From the NCBI GenBank assembly GCA_017631435.1, contig JAGBTG010000014.1, positions 1 to 45,151 on the forward strand: 45,151 nucleotides of DNA, written 5' to 3'. Of the stretch, positions 33,345 to 44,715 are shown piece after piece; position 1 is the first letter of the stretch; each line of letters starts with the position of its first letter. This DNA comes from Bacteroidales bacterium (GTDB taxonomy: Bacteria; Bacteroidota; Bacteroidia; Bacteroidales; UBA932). The notes beneath the pieces were generated by a model. It was not told where the DNA came from, made no database searches, and saw only the letters and a program-made list of their open reading frames with translations. The position numbers were made by a program, and so were the translations under genes.

Positions 33345-33378
33345 AAAAAAAAGAGGCTGCCTCATGGGCAACCTCTTT
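33345..33378 (-). terminator. Rho-independent terminator after rpoC
   Basis: On the minus strand AAAGAGGTTGCCC, loop, then GGCAGCCTCTTT with one mismatch, followed by a run of T. It starts 18 bp after the rpoC stop and ends the ribosomal/RNA polymerase superoperon. Confidence 0.88.
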
Positions 33379-33396
33379 CTCATATTATCTGATATA

Positions 33397-36300
33397 TTAC
33401 TCAGCCTGCTCTTTTGCCGCTCTGGCCTTAACCATTCTCTGGTAATCCTCCATTGAAGCAACAACAAGTTTTTCATACTCTCTCTGACCTGTACCTGCAG
33501 GGATTGGATGACCGCAGATAACGTTCTCCTTAAGACCCTCCAAAGTATCAACTTTACCGTGGATAGCTGCCTCACTAAGAACTTTTGTAGTCTCCTGGAA
33601 TGAAGCTGCCGACATGAAGCTGCCAGTCTTAAGAGCTGCTCTGGTAATACCCTGTAGAACCTGGTTAGAAGTTGCAGGAACTGCATCCCTTGCCTCAACA
33701 AGCTTAAGATCCTGACGTTTAAGGATTGAGTTCTCGTCTCTCAATCTTCTTACGCTTACAATCTGGCCTGCTTTAAGGTTCTGTGAGTCACCTGCGTCAA
33801 GAACAACTTTCTTGTCCCAGATCTCATCGTTCTCCTGCATGAACTCCCACTTGTCAACAAGCTGCTCAGGCAAGAATCTTGTATCACCCGGATCAACAAT
33901 CTCTACTTTACGCATCATCTGTCTTACAATGATCTCAAAGTGTTTGTCATTGATCTTCACACCCTGAAGGCGGTAAACCTCCTGGATCTCGTTAACAATG
34001 TACTCCTGAACCTTTGTAGGACCCTGGATTGCCAAGATGTCTGCTGGAGCAATTGCACCGTCAGAAAGTGGCATACCTGCGCGTACATAGTCATTCTCCT
34101 GTACAAGGATCTGCTTAGATAGCGGAACTAAGTAACGTTTCTCCTCACCGGTCTTGCTCTTAACAATGATCTCCCTGTTACCACGTTTGATCTTGCCCAT
34201 AAGAACCTCACCGTTGATCTCAGATACAACTGCTGGGTTAGATGGGTTACGTGCCTCAAACAACTCGGTTACACGAGGAAGACCTCCGGTGATATCACCA
34301 GACTTACCGATAGCACGAGGAATCTTTATAAGGATATCACCCGCTGTAAGCTCCTGGCCGTTCTCAACCATAATGTGTGCACCTACTGGCAAGTTGTACT
34401 GTTTAAGCTCGTTGCCGTCCTTGTCAAGGATTCTGATGATAGGGTTCTTTGATTTGTCCCTGCTCTCAATTACAACCTTGTCTCTGTGCAATGAGAACTC
34501 GTCAGCAGACTCCTCTCTGTAGGTTACACCCTCTACAAGGCCGTCGTACCAAACTTTACCGGCCTGCTCGGTAATGGTAACCGCGTTATACGGATCCCAT
34601 TTACAGATAAGGTCACCTTTTGATACAAGCTCACCCTCTGCTTTGTAAAGGTCTGCACCGTAAGGGATGTTGTACTGAGACAATGTGATACCTGTATTAG
34701 GATCAACAATTCTCATCTCAGCTGTACGTCCAACTACAATCTGTCGGGTCTCCTCGCCTTCAACTTTTGTAATTGTCCTCAACTCCTCAAACTCAACCTT
34801 ACCCTCATATTTGGATTTGATCTCACTCTCAGTTACGCTACCTGATGCAGTACCACCCACGTGGAAGGTACGAAGTGTAAGCTGTGTACCTGGCTCACCA
34901 ATGGACTGTGCTGCAATTACACCAACAACCTCACCTTTCTCAACCATACGGCCTCTTGCAAGGTTACGTCCGTAACATTTTGCACAAACACCCTTCTTGC
35001 TCTCACAGGTAAGTACCGAACGGATCTCAACAGCCTCAATTGGCAATGACTCAATAAGAGCTGCAATATCCTCAGTAATCTCCTCACCAGCACCAATGAT
35101 CTTCTCACCGGTTAGAGGGTTGTATACATCGTGAACGGTAGTTCTACCCAAGATTCTGTCGTACAAGCTCTCAACAATGTCGTCCTTGTTCTTGATAGCT
35201 GTAGCAACAAGACCTCTCAAAGTACCGCAATCCTCCTCGTTGATGATAACATCATGAGAAACGTCTACAAGCCTACGGGTCAAGTAACCTGCGTCAGCAG
35301 TCTTCAACGCTGTATCGGCCAAACCTTTACGCGCACCGTGGGTAGAGATGAAGTACTCCAATACCGAAAGTCCCTCCTTAAAGTTTGAAAGAATTGGGTT
35401 CTCGATAATCTCAGCACCTGTAGAACCTGATTTCTGAGGTTTTGCCATCAAACCACGCATACCGCAAAGCTGACGGATCTGCTCCTTAGAACCACGGGCT
35501 CCTGAGTGAAGCATCATATATACCGGGTTGAATCCCTGATTGTCTGTAGAAATCTGTTTCTCTACAATATTTGTAAGTTTTGCATTGGTAGTAGTCCAGA
35601 TATCAACCACCTGGTTATATCTCTCATTGTTGGTGATAAGACCAAGGTTGTAGTTTGCCTGGATGCTCTCTACCTGTGCATAACCGTCGCTTACAAGTTT
35701 TGCCTTCTCCTCAGGGATGATTACATCACCCAAGTTGAATGACAATCCGCCTTTGAACGCCATCATGTAACCCAAGTTCTTGATATCGTCAAGGAACTGT
35801 GCAGTTCTTGCAACACCTGAAACCTTAAGCACGTTACCGATGATGTCTCTCAAAGATTTCTTGGTAAGGATCTCATTGATGTAACCTACCTCCACTGGAA
35901 CCAACTGGTTTACAAGAATTCTACCTGCAGTAGTCTTAACCATATGATATCCCTGTGAAGGGTCTGCCATAACCTTAGGAAGCCTTACATTAACCTCAGC
36001 GTGAAGAGCAAGTCTCTTCTCGTTGTATGCAATGATAATCTCCTCAGGTCCATAGAAGTTCATACCCTCACCTTTAGCACCAGGTCTAGGTTTTGTAATG
36101 TAGTACAAACCAAGAACCATGTCCTGAGAAGGTACGGTAATAGGAGCTCCGTTGGCAGGGTTAAGGATGTTGTGTGAACCCAACATCAACAGCTGAGCCT
36201 CAAGAACTGCAGCATTGCCCAATGGAAGGTGAACAGCCATCTGGTCACCGTCAAAGTCGGCGTTGAACGCAGTACATGCAAGAGGATGCAACTGGATTGC

Positions 36301-37674
36301 CTTACCCTCAATAAGTTTTGGCTGGAATGCCTGGATACCAAGTCTGTGAAGGGTAGGTGCACGGTTTAGAAGAACCGGATGACCTTTCATCACATTCTCA
36401 AGGATATCCCAAATTACAGGATCTTTCCTGTCTACAATTTTCTTTGCAGATTTAACGGTCTTTACAATACCGCGCTCAATCAGTTTTCTGATGATGAACG
36501 GTTTGTAAAGCTCTGCCGCCATGAATTTTGGAAGACCGCACTCGTGCATCTTAAGCTCCGGTCCAACAACAATTACCGAACGTGCAGAGTAGTCAACCCT
36601 TTTACCCAACAAGTTCTGACGGAAACGTCCCTGTTTTCCTTTCAAACTGTCAGACAAAGATTTAAGGGTTCTGTTAGCCTCTGTCTTAACTGCATTTGAC
36701 TTTCTTGAGTTATCAAACAACGAGTCTACAGCCTCCTGTAGCATACGCTTCTCATTTCTTAGGATAACCTCAGGAGCCTTAATCTCAATAAGTCTCTTAA
36801 GACGGTTGTTTCTGATGATAACCCTTCTGTAAAGGTCGTTCAAGTCTGAAGTTGCAAACCTTCCTCCATCAAGTGGAACCAATGGTCTCAACTCCGGTGG
36901 AATAACTGGAATCACCTTAAGGATCATCCACTCTGGTCTGTTCAAATCTTTAGACTCCCTGAAAGCCTCAATAACGCTCAATCTCTTAAGCGCATCAGCT
37001 TTTCTCTGCTGAGAAGTCTCAGTCTCAATTCTGCTTCTCAAGCTGTATGACAAATCATCCAAATCAACTTTGCACAACAAAGTATAGATAGCCTCGGCAC
37101 CCATACCTGCAACAAACTTGTTAGGATCTGAATCATCAAGCATCTGATTCTCTCTTGGAAGAGTGTCAAGAATGTTCAAGTACTCCTCCTCAGTAAGAAG
37201 ATCCAACTCCTTAACGCCACTCTCAGCGGCAAGACCCGGCTGGATAACAACGTATCTCTCATAATAGATGATTGCATCCAGTTTCTTGGTAGGGATACCA
37301 AGAAGATAACCAATCTTATTAGGAGTAGAACGGAAATACCAGATATGCGCTACAGGTACAGTAAGGGTAATGTGACCCATTCTCTCCCTACGCACCTTCT
37401 TCTCTGTAACCTCCACACCACAACGGTCGCAGATGATTCCGCGGTAACGGATTCTCTTGTACTTACCGCAATGGCACTCATAATCCTTTGAAGGACCGAA
37501 AATTCTCTCACAGAAAAGACCGTCTCTCTCCGGTTTATAAGTACGGTAGTTTACAGTTTCTGGCTTTAGCACCTCACCAGAAGATCTGTCTAGAATCTCC
37601 TCTGGTGAAGCAAGCCCTATAGTAATTCGGTTGAAATTGCTTTTAACCTTGTTCTCTTTCTTAAAAGACGACAT
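33397..37674 (-). CDS. rpoC: RNA polymerase beta' subunit
   Basis: 1425-residue beta' subunit. The N-terminal zinc site uses Cys67, Cys69, Cys82 and Cys85 ([19 protein letters not shown]). The catalytic loop NADFDGDQM is at 471-479, with Mg-binding D473, D475 and D477. The second zinc cluster ([16 protein letters not shown]) and the bridge/trigger helix region ([17 protein letters not shown]) are intact. It forms the active centre with RpoB. The rpoB stop is 32 bp upstream. Nothing unusual was seen in length or motifs. Confidence 0.97.
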   Translation of the reverse strand: MSSFKKENKVKSNFNRITIGLASPEEILDRSSGEVLKPETVNYRTYKPERDGLFCERIFGPSKDYECHCGKYKRIRYRGIICDRCGVEVTEKKVRRERMGHITLTVPVAHIWYFRSTPNKIGYLLGIPTKKLDAIIYYERYVVIQPGLAAESGVKELDLLTEEEYLNILDTLPRENQMLDDSDPNKFVAGMGAEAIYTLLCKVDLDDLSYSLRSRIETETSQQRKADALKRLSVIEAFRESKDLNRPEWMILKVIPVIPPELRPLVPLDGGRFATSDLNDLYRRVIIRNNRLKRLIEIKAPEVILRNEKRMLQEAVDSLFDNSRKSNAVKTEANRTLKSLSDSLKGKQGRFRQNLLGKRVDYSARSVIVVGPELKMHECGLPKFMAAELYKPFIIRKLIERGIVKTVKSAKKIVDRKDPVIWDILENVMKGHPVLLNRAPTLHRLGIQAFQPKLIEGKAIQLHPLACTAFNADFDGDQMAVHLPLGNAAVLEAQLLMLGSHNILNPANGAPITVPSQDMVLGLYYITKPRPGAKGEGMNFYGPEEIIIAYNEKRLALHAEVNVRLPKVMADPSQGYHMVKTTAGRILVNQLVPVEVGYINEILTKKSLRDIIGNVLKVSGVARTAQFLDDIKNLGYMMAFKGGLSFNLGDVIIPEEKAKLVSDGYAQVESIQANYNLGLITNNERYNQVVDIWTTTNAKLTNIVEKQISTDNQGFNPVYMMLHSGARGSKEQIRQLCGMRGLMAKPQKSGSTGAEIIENPILSNFKEGLSVLEYFISTHGARKGLADTALKTADAGYLTRRLVDVSHDVIINEEDCGTLRGLVATAIKNKDDIVESLYDRILGRTTVHDVYNPLTGEKIIGAGEEITEDIAALIESLPIEAVEIRSVLTCESKKGVCAKCYGRNLARGRMVEKGEVVGVIAAQSIGEPGTQLTLRTFHVGGTASGSVTESEIKSKYEGKVEFEELRTITKVEGEETRQIVVGRTAEMRIVDPNTGITLSQYNIPYGADLYKAEGELVSKGDLICKWDPYNAVTITEQAGKVWYDGLVEGVTYREESADEFSLHRDKVVIESRDKSKNPIIRILDKDGNELKQYNLPVGAHIMVENGQELTAGDILIKIPRAIGKSGDITGGLPRVTELFEARNPSNPAVVSEINGEVLMGKIKRGNREIIVKSKTGEEKRYLVPLSKQILVQENDYVRAGMPLSDGAIAPADILAIQGPTKVQEYIVNEIQEVYRLQGVKINDKHFEIIVRQMMRKVEIVDPGDTRFLPEQLVDKWEFMQENDEIWDKKVVLDAGDSQNLKAGQIVSVRRLRDENSILKRQDLKLVEARDAVPATSNQVLQGITRAALKTGSFMSAASFQETTKVLSEAAIHGKVDTLEGLKENVICGHPIPAGTGQREYEKLVVASMEDYQRMVKARAAKEQAE

Positions 37675-37706
37675 ATTACCTTTTATTTCTAATTATCAAA
37701 AACCGA

Positions 37707-40700
37707 TTAGTCCAAATTTACGCTAAGTCCCAAACCTCTAAGCTCGTGCAACAACACGTTCAAAGACTCTGGAATACCTGGCTGCGGCATTGGATCACCT
37801 TTAACAATAGCCTCGTAAGCTCTAGACCTTCCAACTACGTCGTCAGACTTGATTGTAAGGATCTCCTGAAGGATGTTCGACGCACCGAATGCCTCAAGTG
37901 CCCAAACCTCCATCTCTCCGAACCTCTGTCCACCAAACTGAGCCTTACCTCCAAGAGGCTGCTGTGTAATAAGTGAGTAAGGTCCAATAGAGCGCGCGTG
38001 CATCTTGTCATCAACCATGTGGCCCAACTTGATCATATAGGTAACACCCACTGTAGCCGGCTGGTCAAATTTCTCACCTGTACCACCGTCGCTCAAATAA
38101 GTCTTACCGTATCTTGGCAAGCCTGCTTTATCAGTATAAGCGCAGATATCCTCCAAGCTTGCACCGTCAAAGATAGGAGTTGCGAACTTCACGCCCAACT
38201 CTTTACCTGCCCAACCAAGAACTGCCTCGTAAATCTGTCCCAAGTTCATACGTGAAGGCACACCTAGAGGGTTAAGTACGATATCAACGATTGAACCGTC
38301 ATCAAGGAATGGCATATCCTCGTCTCTTACCACTTTGGCTACGATACCTTTGTTACCGTGTCTACCTGCCATCTTGTCACCCACTCTGATCTTTCTCTTC
38401 TTGGCAACATAAACTTTTGCAAGCTGCATGATACCGGTTGGAAGCTCGTCTCCAATAGTAAGGTTGTACTTGATTCTCTTAAGCTCTGCGTCGTACTCCT
38501 TATGGGCAATCAGATAATTATTGATAAGCTGTTTGATCATTCCGTTTGCGTGCTTGTCGTCAGTCCACTTGGTCGGATTGATGTTCTCATAATCAATAGA
38601 ATCCAATACCTCTCTTGTAAAGTTCTGTCCTTTGGCAAGAATCTCTACACCATATAGGTCACTTACGCCCTCAGAAGTTCTGCCTTTCACAAGAATCTGA
38701 AGCTTGTCAAGGAATTTCTCCCTCAAAACGCCAGCCTTGCGGGTGAATGTATCCTCAGCCTGCTGAACCTGAGTCTTGGTATTCTGTTTTGCCTTCTTGT
38801 TGTTTGCCTCTTTACCCACTCTCGCAAACAATCTCTTGTCAATGATTGTTCCCGACAATGAAGGAGAAGCCTTCAATGAAGCATCCTTCACATCACCGGC
38901 CTTATCACCGAAGATGGCACGGAGAAGTTTCTCCTCTGGAGAAGGATCGCTCTCTCCCTTAGGGGTAATCTTACCGATAAGGATGTCACCAGGCTCAACG
39001 TTGGCACCAATTCTGATGATACCGTTCTCGTCAAGATCCTTGGTTGCCTCCTCACTCACGTTAGGAATATCTGAAGTAAGCTCCTCCATACCGCGTTTGG
39101 TATCCCTCACCTCCATGATATACTCATCCACGTGGATTGAAGTAAAGATATCCTCTCTAAGGATTCTCTCAGAAAGTACAATCGCATCCTCAAAGTTGTA
39201 ACCTTTCCAAGGCATGTATGCAACTTTAAGGTTTCTACCTAGAGCCAACTCACCTTTCTGTGTAGAATAACCCTCGGTAAGAATCTGTCCCTTAACCACT
39301 TTCTCACCTTTCTTAACGATAGGTTTCAAGTGGATTGAAGTACTCTGGTTTGTCTTTCTGTACAAAGGAAGCTTGTAAACTGTAATCTCAGGATCAAAGC
39401 TTACAAATTTCTCATCCTCTGTTCTGTCATATCTTATATGTATCTCATTACCGTCTACATAAACAATCTCACCGGAAGTTTCTGCAGACACCTGAGTTCT
39501 TGAATCTCTTACTACAGCTGCCTCCAGACCTGTACCTACAATAGGAGCCTCAGGTTTTACAACTGGAACAGCCTGGCGCATCATGTTGGATCCCATCAAT
39601 GCACGGTTAGCGTCATCGTGCTCAAGGAATGGAATCAACGAAGCAGCAATTGATGCAATCTGGTTAGGAGCAACGTCCATCAAGTGAACTGCCTCTTTAC
39701 CAACTACAGGATAATCAGCCTCAAAACGGCATTTGATTCTCTCATCGGTAAAGTTACCGTTCTCATCAATGCGTGCATTTGCCTGTGCTACTACTTTCTC
39801 TTCCTCCTCCTCGGCACTCATATAAACGGTACCTTTCTCAGACAAATCAACTACGCCATTCTCAACTTTTCTATATGGTGTCTCAATGAAACCAAGCTCA
39901 TTGATTCTTGCATAAACACACAACGAAGAAATCAAACCGATGTTCGGACCCTCTGGAGTCTCAATCGGACAAAGTCTACCATAGTGTGTGTAGTGAACGT
40001 CTCGAACCTCGAAACCTGCCCTGTCCCTAGAAAGACCTCCAGGTCCCAAAGCAGACAGACGTCTCTTGTGGGTCATCTCAGCAAGAGGGTTGGTCTGGTC
40101 CATGAACTGCGACAACTGGCTGGTACCAAAGAATGAATTGATAACTGAAGACAAAGTCTTTGCGTTGATAAGGTCAATTGGAGTAAATACCTCATTGTCC
40201 CTTACATTCATTCTCTCCCTGATAGTTCTTGCCATACGTGCAAGACCTACGCTGAACTGGTTTGCCAACTGCTCACCTACAGTTCTGATCCTTCTGTTGC
40301 TCAAGTGGTCGATATCATCAACGATAGCCTTTGAGTTGATAAGCTGGATCAGGTATCTGATAATCTCAATGATGTCAGATTTTGTAAGTACTCTCACATC
40401 ATTAGGAGTTGACAAATTCAGCTTCTTGTTTAGACGGTAACGTCCTACTCCACCCAAATCATATCTCTTGTCTGAGAAGAACAGTTTGTCAATCACGTCT
40501 CTTGCAGTAGCCTCATCAGGTGGTTCTGAGTTTCTAAGCTGTCTGTATGTATAGAATATAGCCTCTATTTCAGAGTTACACTGGTCTTTCTGTAGAGTAT
40601 TGTGGATGATTGCGTAATCACTAGTATTCGCATCCTCATTGTGGATAAGAATTGTGCTTACATCTGAATCCAGGATGTCCTCAATATGGCTCTCCTCCAA

Positions 40701-41528
40701 CACAGTCTCACGATCGATGATAATCTCATTACGCTCAATTGATACAACCTCTCCAGTATCCTCATCTACGAAGTCCTCGTTCCAAGACTTAAGGACTCTT
40801 GCAGCCAATTTGCTGCCAATGCATTTCTTGAGGTTGGTCTTGTTTACCTTAACCTCTGTAGCCAAACCAAAGATATCAAGGATATCCTTGTCGCTCTCAA
40901 ATCCGATAGCTCTCAAAAGAGTGGTTACCGGTAATTTCTTCTTACGGTCGATGTAAGCATACATCACGTTGTTGATGTCTGTAGCAAACTCGATCCAAGA
41001 TCCTTTGAAAGGAATGATTCTGGCAGAGTAAAGTTTTGTACCGTTGGCATGCATACTCTGTCCAAAGAAAACACCTGGAGAACGGTGAAGCTGAGAAACA
41101 ACAATTCTCTCAGAACCGTTAATGATGAATGTACCTCTAGGTGTCATGTAAGGGATAGTTCCCAAATAAACGTCCTGGATTACAGTATCAAAATCCTCAT
41201 GCTCAGGATCTGTACAGTAAAGTTTCAATTTAGCCTTCAAAGGAACGCTGTAAGTAAGGCCTCTGTCAAGGCACTCGTCCATTGAATAGCGTGGTGGATC
41301 AATGAAATAATCTATAAACTCCAGAACAAAATTGTTACGGGTATCCGTAATAGGGAAAATCTCTTGAAAAACCTTAAACAAACCTTCGTTTCTGCGGTTT
41401 TCTGCTGTTGTGTCAAGCTGAAAGAAATCTTTAAAAGACTTCAATTGCACTTCTAGAAAATCCGGGTAATCAAGCAGGGATTTAGTAGTAGCAAATGTAA
41501 TTCGCTGATTGTTTGTATTTTGCGACAT
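37707..41528 (-). CDS. rpoB: RNA polymerase beta subunit
   Basis: 1273-residue beta subunit. The rifampicin pocket reads [20 protein letters not shown] then [10 protein letters not shown]. The positions matching E. coli D516, H526 and S531 are D477, H487 and S492, with the sensitive-type residues. The C-terminal [14 protein letters not shown] block and the SGARG-free clamp end ([18 protein letters not shown]) are as expected. The 103-bp leader region contains a strong hairpin that probably attenuates transcription from the ribosomal genes. Confidence 0.97.
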   Translation of the reverse strand: MSQNTNNQRITFATTKSLLDYPDFLEVQLKSFKDFFQLDTTAENRRNEGLFKVFQEIFPITDTRNNFVLEFIDYFIDPPRYSMDECLDRGLTYSVPLKAKLKLYCTDPEHEDFDTVIQDVYLGTIPYMTPRGTFIINGSERIVVSQLHRSPGVFFGQSMHANGTKLYSARIIPFKGSWIEFATDINNVMYAYIDRKKKLPVTTLLRAIGFESDKDILDIFGLATEVKVNKTNLKKCIGSKLAARVLKSWNEDFVDEDTGEVVSIERNEIIIDRETVLEESHIEDILDSDVSTILIHNEDANTSDYAIIHNTLQKDQCNSEIEAIFYTYRQLRNSEPPDEATARDVIDKLFFSDKRYDLGGVGRYRLNKKLNLSTPNDVRVLTKSDIIEIIRYLIQLINSKAIVDDIDHLSNRRIRTVGEQLANQFSVGLARMARTIRERMNVRDNEVFTPIDLINAKTLSSVINSFFGTSQLSQFMDQTNPLAEMTHKRRLSALGPGGLSRDRAGFEVRDVHYTHYGRLCPIETPEGPNIGLISSLCVYARINELGFIETPYRKVENGVVDLSEKGTVYMSAEEEEEKVVAQANARIDENGNFTDERIKCRFEADYPVVGKEAVHLMDVAPNQIASIAASLIPFLEHDDANRALMGSNMMRQAVPVVKPEAPIVGTGLEAAVVRDSRTQVSAETSGEIVYVDGNEIHIRYDRTEDEKFVSFDPEITVYKLPLYRKTNQSTSIHLKPIVKKGEKVVKGQILTEGYSTQKGELALGRNLKVAYMPWKGYNFEDAIVLSERILREDIFTSIHVDEYIMEVRDTKRGMEELTSDIPNVSEEATKDLDENGIIRIGANVEPGDILIGKITPKGESDPSPEEKLLRAIFGDKAGDVKDASLKASPSLSGTIIDKRLFARVGKEANNKKAKQNTKTQVQQAEDTFTRKAGVLREKFLDKLQILVKGRTSEGVSDLYGVEILAKGQNFTREVLDSIDYENINPTKWTDDKHANGMIKQLINNYLIAHKEYDAELKRIKYNLTIGDELPTGIMQLAKVYVAKKRKIRVGDKMAGRHGNKGIVAKVVRDEDMPFLDDGSIVDIVLNPLGVPSRMNLGQIYEAVLGWAGKELGVKFATPIFDGASLEDICAYTDKAGLPRYGKTYLSDGGTGEKFDQPATVGVTYMIKLGHMVDDKMHARSIGPYSLITQQPLGGKAQFGGQRFGEMEVWALEAFGASNILQEILTIKSDDVVGRSRAYEAIVKGDPMPQPGIPESLNVLLHELRGLGLSVNLD

Positions 41529-41565
41529 TGTTTATAGGTTGGTTGGAAATAAACTTAAAATAACG

Positions 41566-41602
41566 ACAAAAAGGTTTAGGGCTAATTTCTTGCCCTAAAC
41601 CT
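41566..41602 (-). terminator. attenuator-like hairpin between rplL and rpoB
   Basis: A perfect 11-bp inverted repeat, AGGTTTAGGGC (41572-41582) and GCCCTAAACCT (41592-41602), with a 9-nt loop. On the minus strand it is followed by TTTTTG. It lies 30 bp after rplL and 38 bp before rpoB. As in E. coli, a partial terminator here would lower RNA polymerase subunit output relative to ribosomal proteins. Confidence 0.8.
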
Positions 41603-41631
41603 GACTATTTCCCGCTGAACGGGGGTTGAAT

Positions 41632-42006
41632 TTATTTAACCTCAACCTCAGCACCAGCCTCCTCTAGAGCAGCTTTTACGCTCTCAGCCTCTGCTTTAGA
41701 AACTTTCTCTTTAACAGCTTTAGGAGCACCGTCAACTAGATCTTTAGCCTCTTTAAGACCAAGACCAGTTAGCTCTTTAACAACTTTTACAACGCCAAGT
41801 TTCGCTGCACCAGCTGATTTAAGGATAACGTCGAACTCAGTCTGCTCAGCAGCAGCAGCCTCACCTGCTGCAGCAGGAGCTGCAACTACAGCTGCAGCAG
41901 CAGCTGGCTCAATTCCGTACTCCTCTTTAAGAACTTTTGCTAGCTCTTGAACATCTTTTACTGTTAGGTTAACTAGCTCTTCTGCAAATTTTTTGATATC
42001 TGCCAT
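41632..42006 (-). CDS. rplL: ribosomal protein L7/L12
   Basis: 124-residue stalk protein. An N-terminal dimerisation domain is followed by an Ala-rich hinge (about 35-55) and the C-terminal factor-binding domain with [19 protein letters not shown]. It is the last ribosomal gene before the attenuator-like hairpin. It starts 29 bp after rplJ. Confidence 0.97.
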   Translation of the reverse strand: MADIKKFAEELVNLTVKDVQELAKVLKEEYGIEPAAAAAVVAAPAAAGEAAAAEQTEFDVILKSAGAAKLGVVKVVKELTGLGLKEAKDLVDGAPKAVKEKVSKAEAESVKAALEEAGAEVEVK

Positions 42007-42035
42007 GATTGTATAATTTTAATGTGTTATTATTA

Positions 42036-42560
42036 TTACTCTTTTTCTGATAGTGTTTTAACGATACCTGCAATTTTGCCACCGCCCTGTGATGTAAGAG
42101 CTGAGATAACGTTTTTAGCAGGTGACTGAAGCAATCCGATGATATCACCGATAAGCTCCTCACGAGACTTGATGTTAACAAGTGTCTCAAGGTTTTCAGC
42201 ACCAATGTAAGTGCAATCCTGAACCATAGCACCTTTTAGTGCTGGCTTGCCACCGTCCTTTGAAAACTCTTTGATAAGTTTTGCAGGAGCGTTAGCAGTA
42301 TTGCAGAACATAACTGCTGTTGAGCCTTTTAGTACGCTCTCAAACTGCTGGAAGTCTGCAACCTCGTTCATCTCCAAAGCTTTGTAGAACAAGGTATTCT
42401 TAACTACAACAAGTTTGATGTCCTTCTCAAAGCAAGCACGGCGTAGCTTTGAAGTAGCCTCCGCATTCAAGCCCTCTACGTCAGTAACATAGAAGTTAGG
42501 AGTCTCCTTTAGCTGTGCTGCTATAGATTCAATAATCTGAGCTTTATTCTCTTTTCTCAT
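42036..42560 (-). CDS. rplJ: ribosomal protein L10
   Basis: 174-residue stalk base protein that carries L7/L12 dimers on its C-terminal helix. The N-terminal RNA-binding start (MRKENKAQIIESIAAQLKE), LRRACFEKDIKLVVVKNTL and the helical end (AGIVKTLSEKE) are as expected. In many bacteria L10 represses its own mRNA; the rplA-rplJ gap is only 15 bp, so no separate leader is present here. Confidence 0.97.
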   Translation of the reverse strand: MRKENKAQIIESIAAQLKETPNFYVTDVEGLNAEATSKLRRACFEKDIKLVVVKNTLFYKALEMNEVADFQQFESVLKGSTAVMFCNTANAPAKLIKEFSKDGGKPALKGAMVQDCTYIGAENLETLVNIKSREELIGDIIGLLQSPAKNVISALTSQGGGKIAGIVKTLSEKE

Positions 42561-42575
42561 AATCCGATCAATTTA

Positions 42576-43277
42576 TTATTCAGCAGCACTGATTGTTTTG
42601 CAATCAACACAAATTCCAGGACCCATAGTTGAAGAAAGGAATACACTCTTAACATAGGTACCTTTAAGTGCCTGTGGTTTTAGTTTGATAACTGTATTAA
42701 GGAACTCATGTGCATTCTCTGCAAGCTGGCTAGCGCTGAAAGACACCTTACCAATACCTGCGTGAACAATACCCTGTTTGTCAACCTTAAAGTCAATTTT
42801 ACCGGCTTTAACCTCTTTAACGGCGTTGCCAACCTCCATGGTTACAGTACCAGTCTTAGGGTTTGGCATCAAACCTCTAGGACCAAGGATTCTACCGATA
42901 GGGCCGATCTTACCCATTACTGAAGGAGTACAGATGATAACGTCTACATCTGTCCAGCCAGCTTTGATTTTCTCAATATATTCGTCCAAACCTACAAAGT
43001 CAGCACCGGCATTTCTTGCCTCCTCCTCTTTGTCAGGTGTACAAAGTACAAGTACGCGGGTCTCTTTACCAGTTCCGTGTGGAAGTGTCACAACGCCGCG
43101 AACCATCTGGTTTGCTTTACGAGGATCAACACCTAGACGAACAGAAATCTCTACAGTTGCGTCGAATTTGGTATAAGAAGTCTCTTTTACCAAAGCGCAA
43201 GCCTCAGATACTCTGTACTCTCTGCCTTCCTCAACCTTAGCATTAGCTATTTTCTGATTTTTAGTTAGCTTACTCAT
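42576..43277 (-). CDS. rplA: ribosomal protein L1
   Basis: 233-residue L1, the mobile stalk protein that contacts the E-site tRNA and often represses the L11-L1 mRNA. Signature blocks are [18 protein letters not shown] and the final [19 protein letters not shown]. It follows rplK by 16 bp. Confidence 0.97.
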   Translation of the reverse strand: MSKLTKNQKIANAKVEEGREYRVSEACALVKETSYTKFDATVEISVRLGVDPRKANQMVRGVVTLPHGTGKETRVLVLCTPDKEEEARNAGADFVGLDEYIEKIKAGWTDVDVIICTPSVMGKIGPIGRILGPRGLMPNPKTGTVTMEVGNAVKEVKAGKIDFKVDKQGIVHAGIGKVSFSASQLAENAHEFLNTVIKLKPQALKGTYVKSVFLSSTMGPGICVDCKTISAAE

Positions 43278-43293
43278 TGCGTGTTGTGATTAA

Positions 43294-43740
43294 TTAGTTT
43301 ACGTCTGCTGGGAAAGTTCCCTCAACTGTGATACCCATGCTTCTTGCAGTACCTGCAACCATGCTCATAGCTGATTTCAAAGTGAAAGCGTTCATGTCAG
43401 GCATTTTGTCCTGAGCAATTGCTCTTACCTGCTCCCAGGTAACTGAAGCAACTTTCTTACGGTTAGGCTGAGCCGAACCAGACTGAATTTTAGCTGCCTC
43501 TTTAAGCTGAACTGCTACTGGCGGTTGTTTTACTACGAAAGTAAATGATTTATCACTGAAAACTGTGATAATAACTGGCAATACTTTACCTGCCTTGTCT
43601 TGTGTACGGGCATTAAACTGCTTGCAGAAATCCATGATGTTTACACCCTTTGAACCAAGTGCTGGTCCTACAGGAGGTGAAGGATTAGCTGCGCCACCTT
43701 TAATCTGCAATTTAATGAATGCGGCAATTTCTTTAGCCAT
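43294..43740 (-). CDS. rplK: ribosomal protein L11
   Basis: 148-residue L11 of the GTPase-associated centre. The N-terminal [17 protein letters not shown] block and the C-terminal rRNA-binding domain (ending [12 protein letters not shown]) are intact. It starts 13 bp after nusG. Confidence 0.97.
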   Translation of the reverse strand: MAKEIAAFIKLQIKGGAANPSPPVGPALGSKGVNIMDFCKQFNARTQDKAGKVLPVIITVFSDKSFTFVVKQPPVAVQLKEAAKIQSGSAQPNRKKVASVTWEQVRAIAQDKMPDMNAFTLKSAMSMVAGTARSMGITVEGTFPADVN

Positions 43741-43753
43741 AATTCTTCTTTAA

Positions 43754-44314
43754 TTATTCTTTAACTACTTGAACAAAATTTAACTCTAAAATTGTCTTCC
43801 TTCCAAAGATCTTAACCATTACTTTAAGTTTCTTCTTGTCATCCAAGACCTCCTCAATAGTACCGTCAAAACCATTGAATGGACCATCGGTAACCTTAAC
43901 CGCTTCACCTACTACGAATGGTGTTACGTTCTCCTCCTCCATGTCTATAAGCTCATCAACTCTACCAAGAATTCTGTTTACCTCAGACTGGCGAAGTGGA
44001 GACGGCTCCTTGTCTTTACCACCCTGTTTCTCAGTTAGGAAACCTGAAACGTGTGGAAGATTTCTGATGATATGCTGAATCTCACCTGTTAGATTAGCTT
44101 CAATTAGAATGTAGCCAGGATAGAAAATTCTCTCCATGCTCACCTTCTTGCCGTTCTTTACCTGGTAGATCTTTTCAGTTGGGATAAGAACCTGAGACAC
44201 ATAATCTGTAAGACCAAGTCTCTTAATTTCGTTCTCAATGTACTCCTTCGCCTTCTTCTCTTTTCCACCGGCAGCGCGGACAACATACCATTTTTTGTCG
44301 GATACCTCGCTCAT
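43754..44314 (-). CDS. nusG: transcription factor NusG
   Basis: 186 residues: an NGN domain (about 1-115, KKWYVVRAAGGKEKKAKEYI, and FYPGYILIEANL) and a C-terminal KOW domain (GEAVKVTDGPFNGFDGTIEE). It stabilises RNA polymerase and couples it to Rho or ribosomes. A short charged insertion (TEKQGGKDKEPSPL) links the domains. It starts 2 bp after the secE stop. Confidence 0.97.
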   Translation of the reverse strand: MSEVSDKKWYVVRAAGGKEKKAKEYIENEIKRLGLTDYVSQVLIPTEKIYQVKNGKKVSMERIFYPGYILIEANLTGEIQHIIRNLPHVSGFLTEKQGGKDKEPSPLRQSEVNRILGRVDELIDMEEENVTPFVVGEAVKVTDGPFNGFDGTIEEVLDDKKKLKVMVKIFGRKTILELNFVQVVKE

Positions 44315-44316
44315 GA

Positions 44317-44517
44317 TTAGTACAACATGTTATAGATGAAGGTCATAATGTTCTTGAACACTACGTCCATACCAAATACGACTAGGGCAAAAATAACAGA
44401 AGCTACCATAACTACAATCGCTGAGTTCTGGAGCTGCGCCCAAGTTGGCCATGTTACCTTTTTAGACAACTCTAAATACGAGTCTTTGAAATACAAAGTT
44501 AATTTGTTCATTACCAT
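44317..44517 (-). CDS. secE: preprotein translocase subunit SecE
   Basis: 66 residues, the short one-helix form. The amphipathic block YLELSKKVTWPTWAQLQ precedes the single transmembrane helix (about 30-52). It clamps SecY in the Sec translocon. It lies between tRNA-Trp and nusG, the usual bacterial position. Confidence 0.95.
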   Translation of the reverse strand: MVMNKLTLYFKDSYLELSKKVTWPTWAQLQNSAIVVMVASVIFALVVFGMDVVFKNIMTFIYNMLY

Positions 44518-44568
44518 TTAATTATAATAACTGCAATTGGAAGCTTTACAGTTACTTGATTAAAATTG

Positions 44569-44590
44569 AACCAAACCGTAACCTTTGGTT
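44569..44590 (-). terminator. weak hairpin between tRNA-Trp and secE
   Basis: AACCAAA (44569-44575) pairs with TTTGGTT (44584-44590) around an 8-nt loop. On the minus strand an AT-rich stretch follows. It could be a processing signal or weak terminator downstream of the tRNA. Confidence 0.35.
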
Positions 44591-44592
44591 TG

Positions 44593-44663
44593 CAGGGGCA
44601 GAGCGATTCGAACGCCCATCAACGGTTTTGGAGACCGCTATTCTACCCTTGAACTATGCCCCT
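44593..44663 (-). tRNA. trnW: tRNA-Trp (anticodon CCA)
   Basis: A 71-nt cloverleaf on the minus strand. The acceptor stem is AGGGGCA / TGCCCCT. The anticodon arm is GCGGT-CTCCAAA-ACCGT, with anticodon CCA complementary to 44629-44631. The T arm contains GTTCGAATC. The 3' CCA is not encoded: the genome reads G-C-A-A after the acceptor stem. It sits between tuf and secE, as in many Bacteroidetes. Confidence 0.96.
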
Positions 44664-44668
44664 AAATT

Positions 44669-44690
44669 AGAGCTTCCCGAAGGAAGCTCT
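44669..44690 (-). other. UUCG-capped hairpin between tuf and tRNA-Trp
   Basis: A perfect 9-bp stem AGAGCTTCC / GGAAGCTCT; on the minus strand the loop is TTCG closed by C-G, an exceptionally stable tetraloop. The following AATTTA is too short for a strong terminator, so it may protect the tuf mRNA 3' end or mark a processing site in a tuf-tRNA transcript. Confidence 0.7.
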
Positions 44691-44715
44691 GTTTATTTTG
44701 TGTATTGATTAAAAA

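Noticed and set aside
633-38856. Reading the CTGTCGGGA word as a Chi or KOPS site
   Set aside because: Both act in a strand-polar way, but the copies here are evenly split between strands.
34154-41285. Many long plus-strand frames across rpoC and rpoB
   Set aside because: They are antisense shadows of confidently identified genes and carry no recognisable domains.
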